Program-made: the position numbers and the translations under genes | NCBI GenBank assembly: GCA_037974965.1 | Contig: JBBPFI010000016.1 | Span: forward strand, 763,635-827,634 | Direction of reading: 5' to 3' | From: Dacryopinax spathularia | Lineage: Eukaryota; Basidiomycota; Dacrymycetes; Dacrymycetales; Dacrymycetaceae | DNA length: 64,000 nucleotides | The notes under the pieces: model-generated | What the model was told of the DNA's origin: nothing | What the model saw: the letters and a program-made list of their open reading frames with translations, nothing else | The model's database searches: none | Shown here: in pieces, positions 22,869-34,129 of the stretch | Position numbering within the stretch: the first letter of the stretch is position 1 | Layout: every line of letters begins with the position of its first letter

Positions 22869-24852
22869 TTAGGCGGTCGTTTCGACCTTTGCGATGGTCT
22901 CTTTCGTCGCGTCGACTGCGTTTTGGAGCGTCTCGGCTGCTGCACCGGCCGCTTCGGCGACGGTTGCCTGAGCCGCACCGGCTACAGCTTCGGTCGCTGA
23001 CGCAGTGGGTGCAGGTGACGAAGAGTTGTTGAATGTTTGCGAGATGTTCTTGCTGACGAAAGGAGCGGCGGCGCCGTTCAATTTCGAGGGGTTCGACGTT
23101 GTTGTTGTCGAGTCGAGTCCTTTGTGGAAGACAGACGGGAGTTGTCGGCCAGGCGGGTGGGCGAAGATACAATCAGCTGTAATCAAGTTAGTACATCTTT
23201 TCATATTCACGAAAAGCTGAGGCACGTACCTCTGGTGCAGTTGATCCCGTATCGACAAGGCGTGTTGGACTGCGCTGCCTGATCCCATGGATGCGTAAAG
23301 ACGCAGCCGGGCCTCGTGCACTTCGCCCCGAACCGGCACATGACGCCTTGGGATACTGAAGCAGCAGGTGGGACGGTTTTCGCTGTTATACAAGTCAGTA
23401 TTCTATAACAGAGACTGGACAGTACGGGACTCACATTCGGGCTTTGCTGGGCTTGGGTGCACCTTCACGCACTCTGGATTCTTGCATTCCTTCCCATCTG
23501 CACACAACTCGTCGCTCAGCACCAGGCCGGTCTCGACGGTCGCAGCAGGAGAAGGGTGGGCGTATGGGCATGTTGGGTTGCTGCACTTCAGTCCAAACTT
23601 GCACAGGGTGCCAGGAATAGTCGTAACGGCCGTCGGCTTTGCTGGTGCTGGTGCAGGTTTCGGTGCCGGTGGTGGAGCAGCCTGCGGCGCGGGTGCAGGT
23701 GCGGGAGCCGTTGCTGGTGCAGCAGCAGGCGTTGTTTCCGCCATCGTATTCTGCATATGCCCTCCCTGATTATGCCCCCCGCGTCCTCTACCACGACCTC
23801 GACCCCGCTGCCCATCACCTCGACCAGCATTACCCTGCAGAGCGGGGTTGACAGCACCAGGCGGCACGAACGGCATCCCACCGTTCATCATCGCCATCTG
23901 CTGCATCATCGCCATCTGCATCGCCATCATCTCCTGCCACTGCTTCTGCATCTCCATAGCCGCCATCTCCGTCATACCAGGCGGGATCCCGTTCGCCATT
24001 GGTGAGCCTTGCCATTGTTGTTGCTGTTGCTGCTGCTGCGGCATACCGACTGGGCCACCGGTGATAGCGTCGATACGAGCTTGAATTTCGTCGTTTTGCC
24101 TCTGCACGCGAGGACCCATCCTGTCCAGCAGACTCCGCTCTCCACCTCGCCCTCGGATACGTATTGGCCTATCGCGCATTGCACGTGGAGCGTTGGGCGC
24201 ATCGCCTGCTCCAGTCCGAGGAGCCTTGTTGGCGCCAGAGGGTGAAGCAGACCGTTGTCGTTTCAGCGAAGTACCATTAGGTGACGTGCGAGGAGACTGG
24301 GGTGGCGAGATAGGTTGACGGGGAGGAGATACCGGTGCAGGGGCTGCAACTGGAGCTGGTTGGGCAACTGGAGCTGGTGCTGATGGAGGAGCACCCAACG
24401 CGATCCGCTCAGCCTCGGTAAAGAGCCACTTGCTGAAACCGAAGTCGTAATCGGGAATGACTAAGTAAAAGTGAGTATATGCGCAATGTTCAGGATAATG
24501 ACCAACGTACTCTCACTGAGTTCTGCATCGACCTGATCTGATTCTGCTGTCAGTGTCTGAGTGTGACTTGTAGGTTGCACGACTCACCTTCTGGCTTCCC
24601 ATTGATCAGCATAATGACTGCATACTCAGCCAATGTTGGCGCATCTACAAAAATCCAGTGAGCACTCTCACTCCAGGCTATCGTGCAGAACACCGCTCAC
24701 CATCCTCAGCCTGCCATCCCCGCTCAATCATATCCTTTCTTACAGACTCCTACAAACCGATCAACATCGTCATTTCCGATCACAAAGAGACCGCCCGTAC
24801 GTACCTGGAGCGCCGCCTGCTCCGGCGAATTCATGGCGATGCTCGGTGCCAT
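22869..24852 (-). CDS. NAB2: Nab2/ZC3H14-type CCCH poly(A)-RNA-binding protein
   Basis: Seven exons (24852-24805, 24749-24701, 24644-24588, 24537-24511, 24460-23435, 23382-23230, 23176-22869) give 555 aa. The N-terminal 100 residues resemble the Nab2 helical export domain (YAVIMLINGKPEDQVDAEL). The middle holds a Gln run, a Met/Gln-rich stretch, an RGG/RG-rich segment (GRGRGRGRGG) and an Ala/Pro-rich linker. Four short CX5CX4CX3H-type fingers follow: CKFGLKCSNPTCPYAH, CADGKECKNPECVKVH, CRFGAKCTRPGCVFTH, CRYGINCTRADCIFAH. Nab2 binds poly(A), limits tail length and escorts mRNA through the pore. Yeast Nab2 has seven fingers, and I see four. The C-terminus is Ala/Thr-rich. The ATG at 24834 is an alternative start. 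Confidence 0.88.
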
Positions 24853-25203
24853 ATTTCCCAACAACCCTCAAGAAAAAGCGATAGACAGATGATTAGTGCG
24901 AACGGGGCAGCCGAGGTGGGTGGTGGTTTGCTGAAGAAGTGCGAGGCTGTTTAATAGTGATGGGTGCGTGCCGGTTGTGGGCTGTGAATCGTTTGCTTCC
25001 GTTTGGAAGTTGCTGACATAGCCACTCGTCAGGAGGCCTTCTCGGAGTTGATGCCCCTTCTTTCGGCTCCGGGCGGGGCAAGTTGAGGCTGGCTTCGCGG
25101 TTTCCTGCTCATCATGCCCAAAGAAACCAGCCAGGATATGAAGACACCAGATAAAGGGTAATGGTTTATTGGATCAGTTAATATAATTTTCCTCCCATCT
25201 ACT
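24853..25203. other. Intergenic region
   Basis: This is the promoter of the Nab2-like gene and the 3' flank of the reductase gene. No additional gene is seen. Confidence 0.5.
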
Positions 25204-26183
25204 CTAGAGCAACCACGGGATAACCGCCTTCCTCTCCCTCGGATAATCCTCAAACTTCTGCTTATACCACCCATGCCCGCTAATCGCCCTTGGCAGCATA
25301 ACACACACCTCGGAGAGCAAGAACACCCAAGGCGGGGTCAAGTACCTCGGTGGGAACCCGCGCCCCACGCCCGAGGCCATGGCGAATCCGAGCCATTCGA
25401 TCCATTCGCAGAGGTAGTTAGGGTAGGAGATGAGCGAGAAGAGGCCGCCACGGGGGATGCCGTAATGCGGTTTGTCGCTGCCCTTGGCTTTGGCGTCGCG
25501 TTTGGCTTTCCGACGGAGGGAAAGGAGCAGGTTGTCGTGGTAGATGTTGCCTGCCATTCCGGCGATGAACACACCCACCCAGACCCAGAAGGCTGGTCGG
25601 TCCCATGCATTCGGGTGCACTTCGCCGGAGGAGAGGAACGTCCCTAGCAGACTGCCGTTCACGATCTGGTAGCAGGTTGCAATGACGGGTACGATGATAT
25701 GGCTGGGGCTGCGTTTGGGCGAGGTGAGAGGCTGAATGATCGCGCGGTGGATGTAGTGCGCGACGAACAGCGCGCAGAGCAGGGAGGAAGGGGATCGCAG
25801 GGGTGGTGTACCAGTGCGGGAGAGTGGTGCCCAGATGTAGGTGCCTAGAAGGCATATGGGCGCCGGGATCTCCATGAAGAAGAAGGCGGCATTGGCTGGT
25901 CCACGGTTAGCAACTGGTCGCACAAGGGGTAAGGGAGGGGCGCACTGTTCACCAGCCAATTCTTGTAGAACCCCTTCGTCCATATGCTGGCCCTATCCGT
26001 GAACTTTCCGAAAGGTGCATCGAACTGCGTGTACACGAGGGGAACGAGCGAGGAGAGGATGGTGAAGTATCGTCGGGCAGCTGTAGTCGGTCAGCCTCCC
26101 ACGAACGAACGCTGCCCTGCAGCAGGTGTACCATGGTAATAGATAGAAGCCTCGTCAGGCTGCACTCTAGGAAAGAACGACAT
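25204..26183 (-). CDS. Steroid 5-alpha-reductase family membrane oxidoreductase (SRD5A/DET2-like)
   Basis: Three exons (26183-26132, 26080-25946, 25895-25204) give 292 aa. The family reduces a C=C bond next to a carbonyl with NADPH inside the ER membrane. Seen here: several hydrophobic segments (residues about 20-40, 63-80, 95-115, 150-170), HRAIIQPL in the core, GNIYHDNLLLSLR, and the C-terminal signature YGIPRGGLFSLISYPNYLCE followed by WIEWLGFAMAS, with HGWYKQKFEDYP ending near the C-terminus as in SRD5A1/2. Length is close to the usual 260-300 aa. In fungi the substrate could be a sterol or a long-chain enoyl intermediate. The gene is not beside other sterol genes. Confidence 0.85.
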
Positions 26184-26511
26184 GTGCAAACGCCTGCACC
26201 TCTAATTCTCTAGGTCAACAAACTCTAGGAGGGATGGCTTGGTGAAGGTGGTGTATGCATATAGGTAAGGGGCGAGTCCGTCGTCCGACCCCGCGCGGAG
26301 GAAGCTGAAGCTCGATCGATCAACAAGGGTTGCCCTGGCAAAGCCCGATCATCTGGATGACATCACCCACTTGACAGCTATGGTCAGATCTACAACAACA
26401 TGCGTCTTTCCGTTTTGTTGTACTTCAAAAGGTATACATCGATGTAGGGTAAATCGATACAGTAAGTGTGTGAGATCCAGCCGTCCTTCCATCCTCCTCC
26501 ACCGGCGAAAG
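26184..26511. other. Intergenic region
   Basis: This separates two minus-strand genes. It is moderately AT-rich, with no gene recognised. Confidence 0.5.
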
Positions 26512-28661
26512 TCACCAGAACCAGCCCTTGACGGTGCTGTTCGATTTCTTGAGCTGTTTAATCCTAGATCAGTCCTCGTTGCAACAGTATAATCGAAAAC
26601 CACGTACTGTCAGCTCTCTCGTGCGGTGTAGAGACTCGATCTCGTCCACCCGGTTCAGCACGTTGTCGAGGGCATCTTGGAACCCAGGTTCATCGCATAC
26701 TTCTCGTGCAGCTTGCAGGATGAGCACCGAGTCTGGTCGGACATCATGGTTGATCTACAAACACGCTTGAGCAAGAACCAGCACGCGCGGTGAAAGGTGC
26801 ATACATCAATCGAGATGACATTGATATGATCCAACGCCTCCAAGAAGTCTCCCCGAGTCATGATCTGTCGACATCGCCAATAAGGAATACTCGGCAGCTG
26901 AGGCGGTTCGCTCCCGCCCGAGCCCCTTGTATGCTGACTAGCCCACTTCGACTCCTGTTCTTTCTGTAGCCTGACAAACTCTTGGAGGAGCAGCCAAGAG
27001 CAGGAGGCCCATTTCTGCTCGTCCATCACGTCGTCGTCGTGGTCCGGGATGAGCCCGATCTGGGAAAGTAGCCAGGCCTTTTCTCGGAAGAGGGTCTCTT
27101 TCGCCGCAGCTGCCTCAGCGTCAACACCTACGACCAGCAGATGATTGAAGCATTCACGCACCGACAAGGTCTCGCTCATGTCCAATCCGGTGTAGCAGCG
27201 CTAGTCGCCCTCCAGTGTACCTCACCGCCTCCCTCAATCTCGACTCGGGTGTGACCTCACCAAGCATCTCCTGCCGCATATACCTCAGCGTCTTGACCGC
27301 CTCGTTCTCCGACAGATCCGATACAGACATGACCTTCTCATCATCAGCCATCTCTAGCTACCTCCAAGCAAATGGCCCACCTCAAGCCGATTCGCCGTCT
27401 GCCGCAGCACGGTATAAGGCCAAAAGTCGTCAGAGCAGAAAACCATCGTCAGGATCCCGCTTTCTGCCCAGCTTTCTGCACGTTGTTGCAGCAGTCGGAC
27501 TAGCGCGCGTCCGTCGTCGTCGTTTCGCAGTTGGTGGAGGTTGTTGAATACTAGGACGAGGGGTTTTCCGCGTTTTGAGGCGCTGCGGAGGGCGACCTTC
27601 TCTAGCTTGTTGAGTGCTAGACCCGATATGAGCTACGGTCGCTGTACAGAGTCGGGACGTACGCACCTCTTTCGATGTCCAATGCCGGTCCACCTACGCG
27701 AAGACTGTCAGTATGTATGACAGTAGCACTCAGGCGCCGCACGCACCTTCCTTCGGGTCCCTCCTCTGAAAGAGCCCAAACTGCGCATCCTCATTATAAT
27801 CATAATTGATCGCCTTCCCCAGCCTAACCCTAAACACCTCCAAATCCCCATGCACCTCACACACCGCCGCCCCATCCGCCTGCGTACGCCTCATAGCATC
27901 CATGATCATGCTTCCCTTCCCCGTCCCTTTAGGCCCGAGCAGGAGGTAGTAATGGCCGACTTCTTCGCCTGCGAGGATCCGGTCGACTTGGGCTTGCTCG
28001 CGGCGCTGAATACGGTCGGATGTCGCTAGACCTCCGGAACGGTTGGCGAGCTCCAGCGCTGGGTCATAGCCTGGTGCGAAGGCTTGGTCGATCTGCCGTT
28101 CGTCAGACCGGTCGATGATGCTGTAAGCAATGCTAGACGTACTTTGTACAACACGTTATGTTTATACCATGTTACATATGCTCCTCCGCCTATAACCACT
28201 ACATCCAGCATTAGGTCGCTCGTAGGTGGGCTCGGGATGGTTAAACCTACAGACAAGAATACCTGTGACTCGTTGAGCAAAGACACTCGGTGGACGGACG
28301 TGTTCGACATACCGATCAGAGCAGTCAATCCTGACTCTACGACCGGCGACCGGCGTGCTCCATCCACGGCCGTCTCGACATCCTTTAGCTTGGACAGGAT
28401 GAGCGATAGTCCACGGCCTTCATCCTTGGTCAGCTCTGCCTTCTTCACCGCCGCTGTCTCAGGCTGAATTGGCTTTGCAGGTGGTTCAGTGGGTTTGCTT
28501 GGGGGTTGCACATCGCCCGCTTGTCGAGGTCGTGAGGTAGCTAGTGCACGAGCGGTCGACGGTCCCGCGTGTGCGGGTAGTCGTGCATCACAGACAGCCG
28601 ATGTCGCCGCCAGTGTCGACCTGACTCTAAGCCGCCCCAGCAGGCCTAAACCGCGCAACAT
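26512..28661 (-). CDS. Probable mitochondrial P-loop ATPase-like protein with atypical Walker motifs
   Basis: Nine exons (28661-28313, 28246-28168, 28120-27747, 27693-27667, 27616-27381, 27333-27162, 27109-26805, 26754-26608, 26553-26512) give 576 aa. The N-terminus is Arg/Leu-rich and presequence-like (MLRGLGLLGRLRVRS). A hydrophobic segment with VVVIGGGAYV lies near residue 135. The P-loop is LLLGPKGTGKGSMI, where Gly replaces the usual Ser/Thr after GK. The Walker B position reads KPLVLVFNNLHQ, Asn-Asn in place of Asp-Glu. After it come a sensor-like VFCSDDFW and a conserved-looking helical C-terminus (DHDDDVMDEQKWASCSWLL). I recognise the fold but no named ortholog. Intron 1 (66 bp) is a multiple of three and could be retained. 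Function is unknown beyond likely nucleotide binding. Confidence 0.68.
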
Positions 28662-29432
28662 GGAGGACAACAGTAAGCTCGAGCTGAACGGTCGCTAGTA
28701 TAGGATGCAGTCTCATAGTTTCATGGCCGACTGCGCTTGGCGCGGTGGTCAGCTCGGGAATGGCTTCGTGAGCGCCAAGCCGTTGAGGGACGCGTCTCGA
28801 CGCGGCCGCATGTCGCAGATATCATGGCCCTCGGCGACGTTGTTGATGACGACCATCATCTCCGACTGGCTATTACACCGAAGTCTGAACTGTAACAAGA
28901 AACAATGGAGATAGCATTGGACAATCCTTGCATGAATCTCCTGGCCCTGACAAGGGTCGAAACCATACTGCTTTATGGATGGCTTCGCCTTATCGCTATT
29001 TGGCTCTGTCGGTCGGAAGGGGACAGAATGCTCCGCGGGCTTCTGTGGTGCCGTAGCCTCCCGTGGGTGCCTGTTCTGATGCTGGCATCGACGCTGTGCT
29101 CTATCAACGCTAGGACCTCAGTCTCTGGTCCAAAGGCTCCCTATTGATTATATTTTTACCACGTTTCTGAGGGTCTGAACACGCTTTTCCAATGGACGGA
29201 TGCAACACGCGTAAATTCCGCATCGAAGGCTGATCTGTGACTACCCCTGTTCCGGTGAACAAGCGACACTCAACTTCCTCTCAAGTTGCGACCATTCTCT
29301 TACTCGCTACCCTTCGGTACCGGGTCCCTTACTGGTCTATCGTCCTGCGACCAAAGGTCTACAAAAGCGACTCCCAGAGCCCGCCGAATTGCCCCTGGTT
29401 TGCCCGCTCTCCTACCGCTTACCCAGCCCATC
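28662..29432. other. Divergent intergenic region
   Basis: This is the shared 5' region of the ATPase-like gene and the first P450. No gene is seen. Confidence 0.5.
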
Positions 29433-31123
29433 ATGCACCCTCTTATCCTGATAGCCTCATTCGTTCTCGCGATATCGTTCGTGATTGCCCGCACTCTATA
29501 CCCAAAACGCCGTACTGTCGACGCATCTGGGCTCATTGAACCACCTTGGGCTTTCTACCCACTTCCCTATTTTGGTTGCGCTCTGGCATATGGCGCCGAC
29601 CCAGGCAAGTTTGGACGAGTTAACGAGTATGTTTTTGGCGTACTGTTACTCTCTGTTATCGTTTTCTGACAATATGCTAGGGAGCGCCATGGCCCCATAT
29701 TCGCCACTAAGATGCTCGGCAGAAAGGCTACATTCGTGACTTCGGCACCGCTTATCGCCGCGTTGTACAAGAATTCCAAGGCTGCGCAGCACGATCCCAT
29801 CCGCATGGAGATTCCGATCCGGATGTTTGGTATCTCCCCCTATGCTGTCCAGCACGAACGTCTGCCGTACGACGGTTTCCCCCTCTTCGACAAAGGACTC
29901 AGCTTCCAATCGGTCAAACCCTTATCAGCCGCCTTCTCGAAGCACCTGTGGAAGCGCCTCTCCGGAACCGACGTCTTTCAGAAGACGCGGATTGGCGATA
30001 CCGCCAACATCCGACTCACCCGTTTCATATTCCCCCTCGTCTTCGCCGCCACCTGCGAGGTGTTCCTTGGGCCACGTTTCGATGCCGACGGCTGTTATGA
30101 CGACTTCGAAGTCTTTGATGAACAGATCTTCAAGTTCCTTGCCGGTGTGCCTGCCGCGATGGCTCCGGCCGCCTTCCGCTCCCGCAGTCGCGTGCGGGAT
30201 GCCCTCCTGGCGTACCTGAAGTCCGCCTGGACTCCCGACCCATCTCGAGAGCACGGCGGGTACCTGGCGGATGCCTCTCCGCTCATCTCCGAATTAATCG
30301 GTCGCTTCTACGGGTGGAAGTTTGCGGAGGAAGACCAAGCCGGCCATCTTCTCAGCATCATCTGGGGTTTCCAGCCCAACCTGGTCTGGACCATCTTCTG
30401 GCTATTCGTGCACGTTCTGCAAGACGAAACGCGAGTCACTCGCCTCCGCAAGGAAATCAACACCGCTATGACGGAGGTATTCAATTCCGATATCAGTCAA
30501 CTTCTAGCCGCGGAACCGGCTGTCTTCGAGCGCAAAGAGTTTGCGCTCTTATCTTCCGCGCTGAACGAAACCCTGCGCCTCTGCGGGTCCGCAACCAGCA
30601 TGCGAAGGGTCGTGGAGGATTTCGTTATTACAGACGCCAGCGGGAAGTCGGCTAATGGTGAAGCCGTATCATACATCCTCCGCAAGGGAGAGGATGCGTA
30701 CGCCATCACTCGTAGCGTGCACATGGATCCCGAACTTTACGAGGATCCCGAGACTTTCCAAATCGACCGTTTCCTCGATTCGGACGGGACATGCACAAGA
30801 AAGTTCTACAAAAACGGCAAGCATATTGCGAATAACCTGATGGGGTGGGGCGGTGGTGTTAGCAAGTGTACGTGGTGTAGCCTCATTCCATCGCTCATCA
30901 ATTTCTGACTGTCGCTTCAGGTGCTGGCCGCTACTATGCGACTCATGCAGTGAAGCTATGCACAATCCTGATGTTCCATCATTTCGACATCCAACATGTA
31001 CGCAATTGTGGACTGGACGGGAGCAAGGAATCGCCGCCTAGGGTGCCAGATATGGACATGAGTCGTATCGGCATGTTAACAGCCAAGTCTGACTGTGTTT
31101 TGTCCTTGCGGAGGATTGCATAG
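29433..31123 (+). CDS. Cytochrome P450 with CYP7/CYP8-like features
   Basis: Three exons (29433-29626, 29681-30867, 30921-31123) give 527 aa. An N-terminal anchor (LILIASFVLAISFVIA) is followed by the Pro-rich turn. ExxR is ETLRLCG. The meander holds FQIDRFL. The heme loop is GWGGGVSKCAGRYYATHAV, where the usual Phe two residues before Gly-Gly is Trp. The I-helix lacks the normal A-G-x-D/E-T oxygen-binding triad (LLSIIWGFQPNLVWTIFW, with Asn in its middle). That combination is seen in CYP7, CYP8 and CYP74-like enzymes that isomerise or act on oxygenated substrates rather than perform plain hydroxylation. Same strand as the next P450 but clearly a different family. Expected in the ER membrane. 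Substrate unknown. Confidence 0.88.
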
Positions 31124-32038
31124 ATACGAGATACAGTACGATATTTGCGCGAAATCGAAATCGCTGTATGTGCTCGCACCGCAGTTCGGTCGTGCAGAAC
31201 AACCAAAGACACGCGCAACTGGCGCCCACGATTACGGTGCCGTTGCGCCCTCTATCGCGAAAAAGTCAAGCAGCACGGAACCGGCGGATAAATGCGTTTA
31301 GTGTTGTAATTCGCCAGCTCTGTCAGGGTCGCCGCGCGCAGAATTCCACTTTTTGGGAACCTTCTCGAGTGCCGCGGAAGAAACTGTTCCTCCTCTCTTC
31401 CTTACTGCCTCGGGCTCAGATAGTGTGTCTCCTCTCTTATGCATCCTCCTGGCAGAACAGAAGAAGAATGGTACTTGCTATCACTCTGGTAGCTAACGCC
31501 AAGGAATTGCTCGAAGAGGACGTTTCATGGTCTGGTTGGTCTGGAATCAAATCAAGGTCTGGGACATGACGTGGCTCTCCACTGTGTACATCACGACCTG
31601 TCCTGCCCCTTAATGATGGCACGGTATCCGGCTTCAGTGCCCCTGAGGCGACTCCTGTAACCTGTCGAGGCACAACATGTTGAGCTTGCCCTTCCCATTT
31701 CGCTCCATTCCGGGCCCGGCTCCCAATCTGAACCGGTGGGAACGTGGACAAACCCGCACCCATTCATATCTCAACCGATGTTTTGGGAACTCGTTCGGTT
31801 AGGAAGCGGTTTCCTTCGGGACCGCTGCGGACCTGGATTGCACTGCACCAGCCTCACAGCCTAGTGATGCCTAGTCTGTTCCAGCCTCCTCGCGGTCGGG
31901 TTACCTCGGAGGACTCTCGACTCCGGGATGTGAACAGCTTATCATGTCGTGGCGAAAGGCATCATGCTCTAGTTGGTCCAGAAGCGAAGCGCCTTTTAAG
32001 AGCCAGTCGACCTTCGATCACACCTGAATCTGTCCGCA
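31124..32038. other. Intergenic region between the P450 genes
   Basis: This is 915 bp without a convincing gene. It includes the promoter of the second P450. Confidence 0.5.
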
Positions 32039-34129
32039 ATGGCCCCCTTCCACCCACAAGACGCGTCACCGTACTTCACCGTGCTCGTCGTGCTCGCTGC
32101 TGTTGTCTTTTACGCCGCAGGTTATGTGCGTTGTGCTCTTCGCTGCCCCTCTCCTCGTAACTGATCAGACTAAATAGGTAATCAAATCGTTATTCTTTGG
32201 TCCGCTAGCCCGTTTCCCTGGTCCAAGACTTGCCGCACTCAGTCGAGCATGGGCTTTCTGGGAGTGCGCCACCATTCTCCATCTCTTGCCCAGAATGACT
32301 GCTCACGCCGCAATAGGGCAGTCACCGGTCGAAAAGTAAAACAAATACACGAACTTCATAAGAAATATGGTCCTATCGTGCGCGTTGGGCCCAACGATCT
32401 CTCTATCTCAGCACCGGAAGTCATCCCCAGATGTACGACTTTTCCGTTGTTTGCGGTCGGCTCTGAACTGACCCGTTTGTAGTATATTCTTACAAGCCGT
32501 TCCTCAAGGATCCAGTATTTTATCACGCTCTGAATGGAGGCAAGCCGGAAGGACATCTGGTTTGCCAGATGTAAGCCATCACTTCGCATGGAGTACGATC
32601 CTTACTGACACCCGCCAGTGATCCCGAAATCCACGCAAAACGTCGCAAGCTTATCGCTACACTCTTGTCGCGCTCGGCTGTCAAAGGCTACGAGAGGGAG
32701 AATCTACATCCCAAGATCATCAAAGCACTGCTTCCATTCCGCGATGGCGACTTCTATACTGGGACGATGGATGTCTTGCCGGCGCTAAGAGCGATCACGG
32801 CCGATGCTGCCGGTAAGCAACGTTGCAGTGTTCATCTAGACAATTGCTTATCACCTTTAGCCGAACTTACGTTCGGCAAGACATTCGGCTGTCTCGACGC
32901 GCCTGGCTTTGATCATCCAATCCTCGACGCTTTGGCTATCGTGTCCGAAGCCGTCCCAGTCGTGCGTTGTTTCTCGAGACCACACTTGCAAAGTGCTGAT
33001 TGGGGCGAACAGATCACGTGGTTACCGTGGCTGAACAGTCTACCTCGATGGCTCGTTGCGTTCCAGCCGCAGATGGCTCCTGTCACGCAGCTGGAGAAGG
33101 TATGCAGCATTGTCGTTGTGCTTGAACTACGCTGACTCCGGTTGTAGTTCGTGGCAGATGCCTGGAGTGTTGAGAAAGCAGGTCCAGAGCCAACCGAGGT
33201 CGGCCGGACTGTACTGAGTCGACTTGCATTTTTGCTGCGTAACGATGAGGATCGATACCGGAATAATGTTGCTACGTCGGAGGCTCTAACAATGATGTGA
33301 GTTCTCAACAACTCCATCTTCCGATACTATCTGACGAAAGAACGCAGTGTCGCCGGTTCCGAAACTACTACGATGGCGATGGTTTCAGCATTACATGAGC
33401 TATCTCTCAACCCGGCTGTCCAGTCTCGAATCCGAGAAGAAGTCGCACAGCTTATGCCCGACGTGACGAAGATCGACGACGTCATGGAGTCTGGTCTTCC
33501 TAGTTTCCAGGAACTGCAGCAGTTGCCCTTCTTGTCGGCCGTCATCAAGGTCGGTCGCCTTATTCCTCGGTAGAACTGGGCTGACAGTCGTGCAGGAGGT
33601 CCTTCGGCTCTACCCTTCCGTCCCAGGCCTGCTACCCCGCATCGTCGGAAAGGACGGCATGACTGTCCGAAATCAGTTCATCCCACCTGGTGTAAGTCGC
33701 GTAGTCCATTGAATGTGCTTTCCCTTCTGACTTGTCCACAGACGGCCGTAGCGATGCAAGCATGGACGATTCACCGTGACCCAGAAGTCTTCCCGGATCC
33801 TGATACTTTCAACCCCTCAAGATGGCTCAACAAATCGGAAGTCGAGCTGAAAGCCATGAACGCGCGTTTCCTACCCTTCTCAGCCGGAACACGTTCATGT
33901 GTAGGCGAAGAGTACGTTTCCAACTAACTCATCCTCCTATGGACCATGCTGACGAGTGGGAAATAGGTTCGCAATGGCGCAGATGTACCTCATGATAGGC
34001 ATGTTCTGCCGGTTCTACCAGTTTGCGCCTGCGCCTGGGTCGGATAACGGGATTGAGGACAACGGGTTTACGCTGCATTGCAGGCATCTGAAGATGTTGC
34101 TGAGCATTGGGGCGGCACCGCCGGTGTGA
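32039..34129 (+). CDS. Cytochrome P450, fungal pisatin-demethylase/benzoate-hydroxylase-like class
   Basis: Twelve exons (32039-32125, 32178-32263, 32317-32432, 32483-32570, 32619-32812, 32861-32961, 33013-33099, 33148-33296, 33348-33549, 33596-33691, 33742-33911, 33967-34129) give 512 aa. The order is canonical: membrane anchor (VLVVLAAVVFYAAG), LARFPGPRLAAL, KKYGPIVRVGPNDLSI, I-helix VAGSETTTMAM with the oxygen-activating Thr, ExxR in EVLRLYPSVPG, FNPSRWL, and heme loop FLPFSAGTRSCVGEEFAMA. All catalytic elements are intact. It probably acts as an ER monooxygenase with a microsomal reductase. The intron at 32962-33012 (51 bp, divisible by three) is optional: skipping it would keep 17 extra residues. 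Many introns of 46-55 bp contrast with the three-exon neighbour. Confidence 0.9.

Noticed and set aside
24020-24060. Gln run in the Nab2-like protein as a microsatellite or assembly artefact
   Set aside because: Both CAA and CAG codons are used, and a Gln/Met-rich stretch is normal for Nab2 proteins.
29433-34129. Two P450s as a biosynthetic gene cluster
   Set aside because: No synthase, transferase or transporter lies beside them. The neighbours are housekeeping genes and the two P450s belong to different families.
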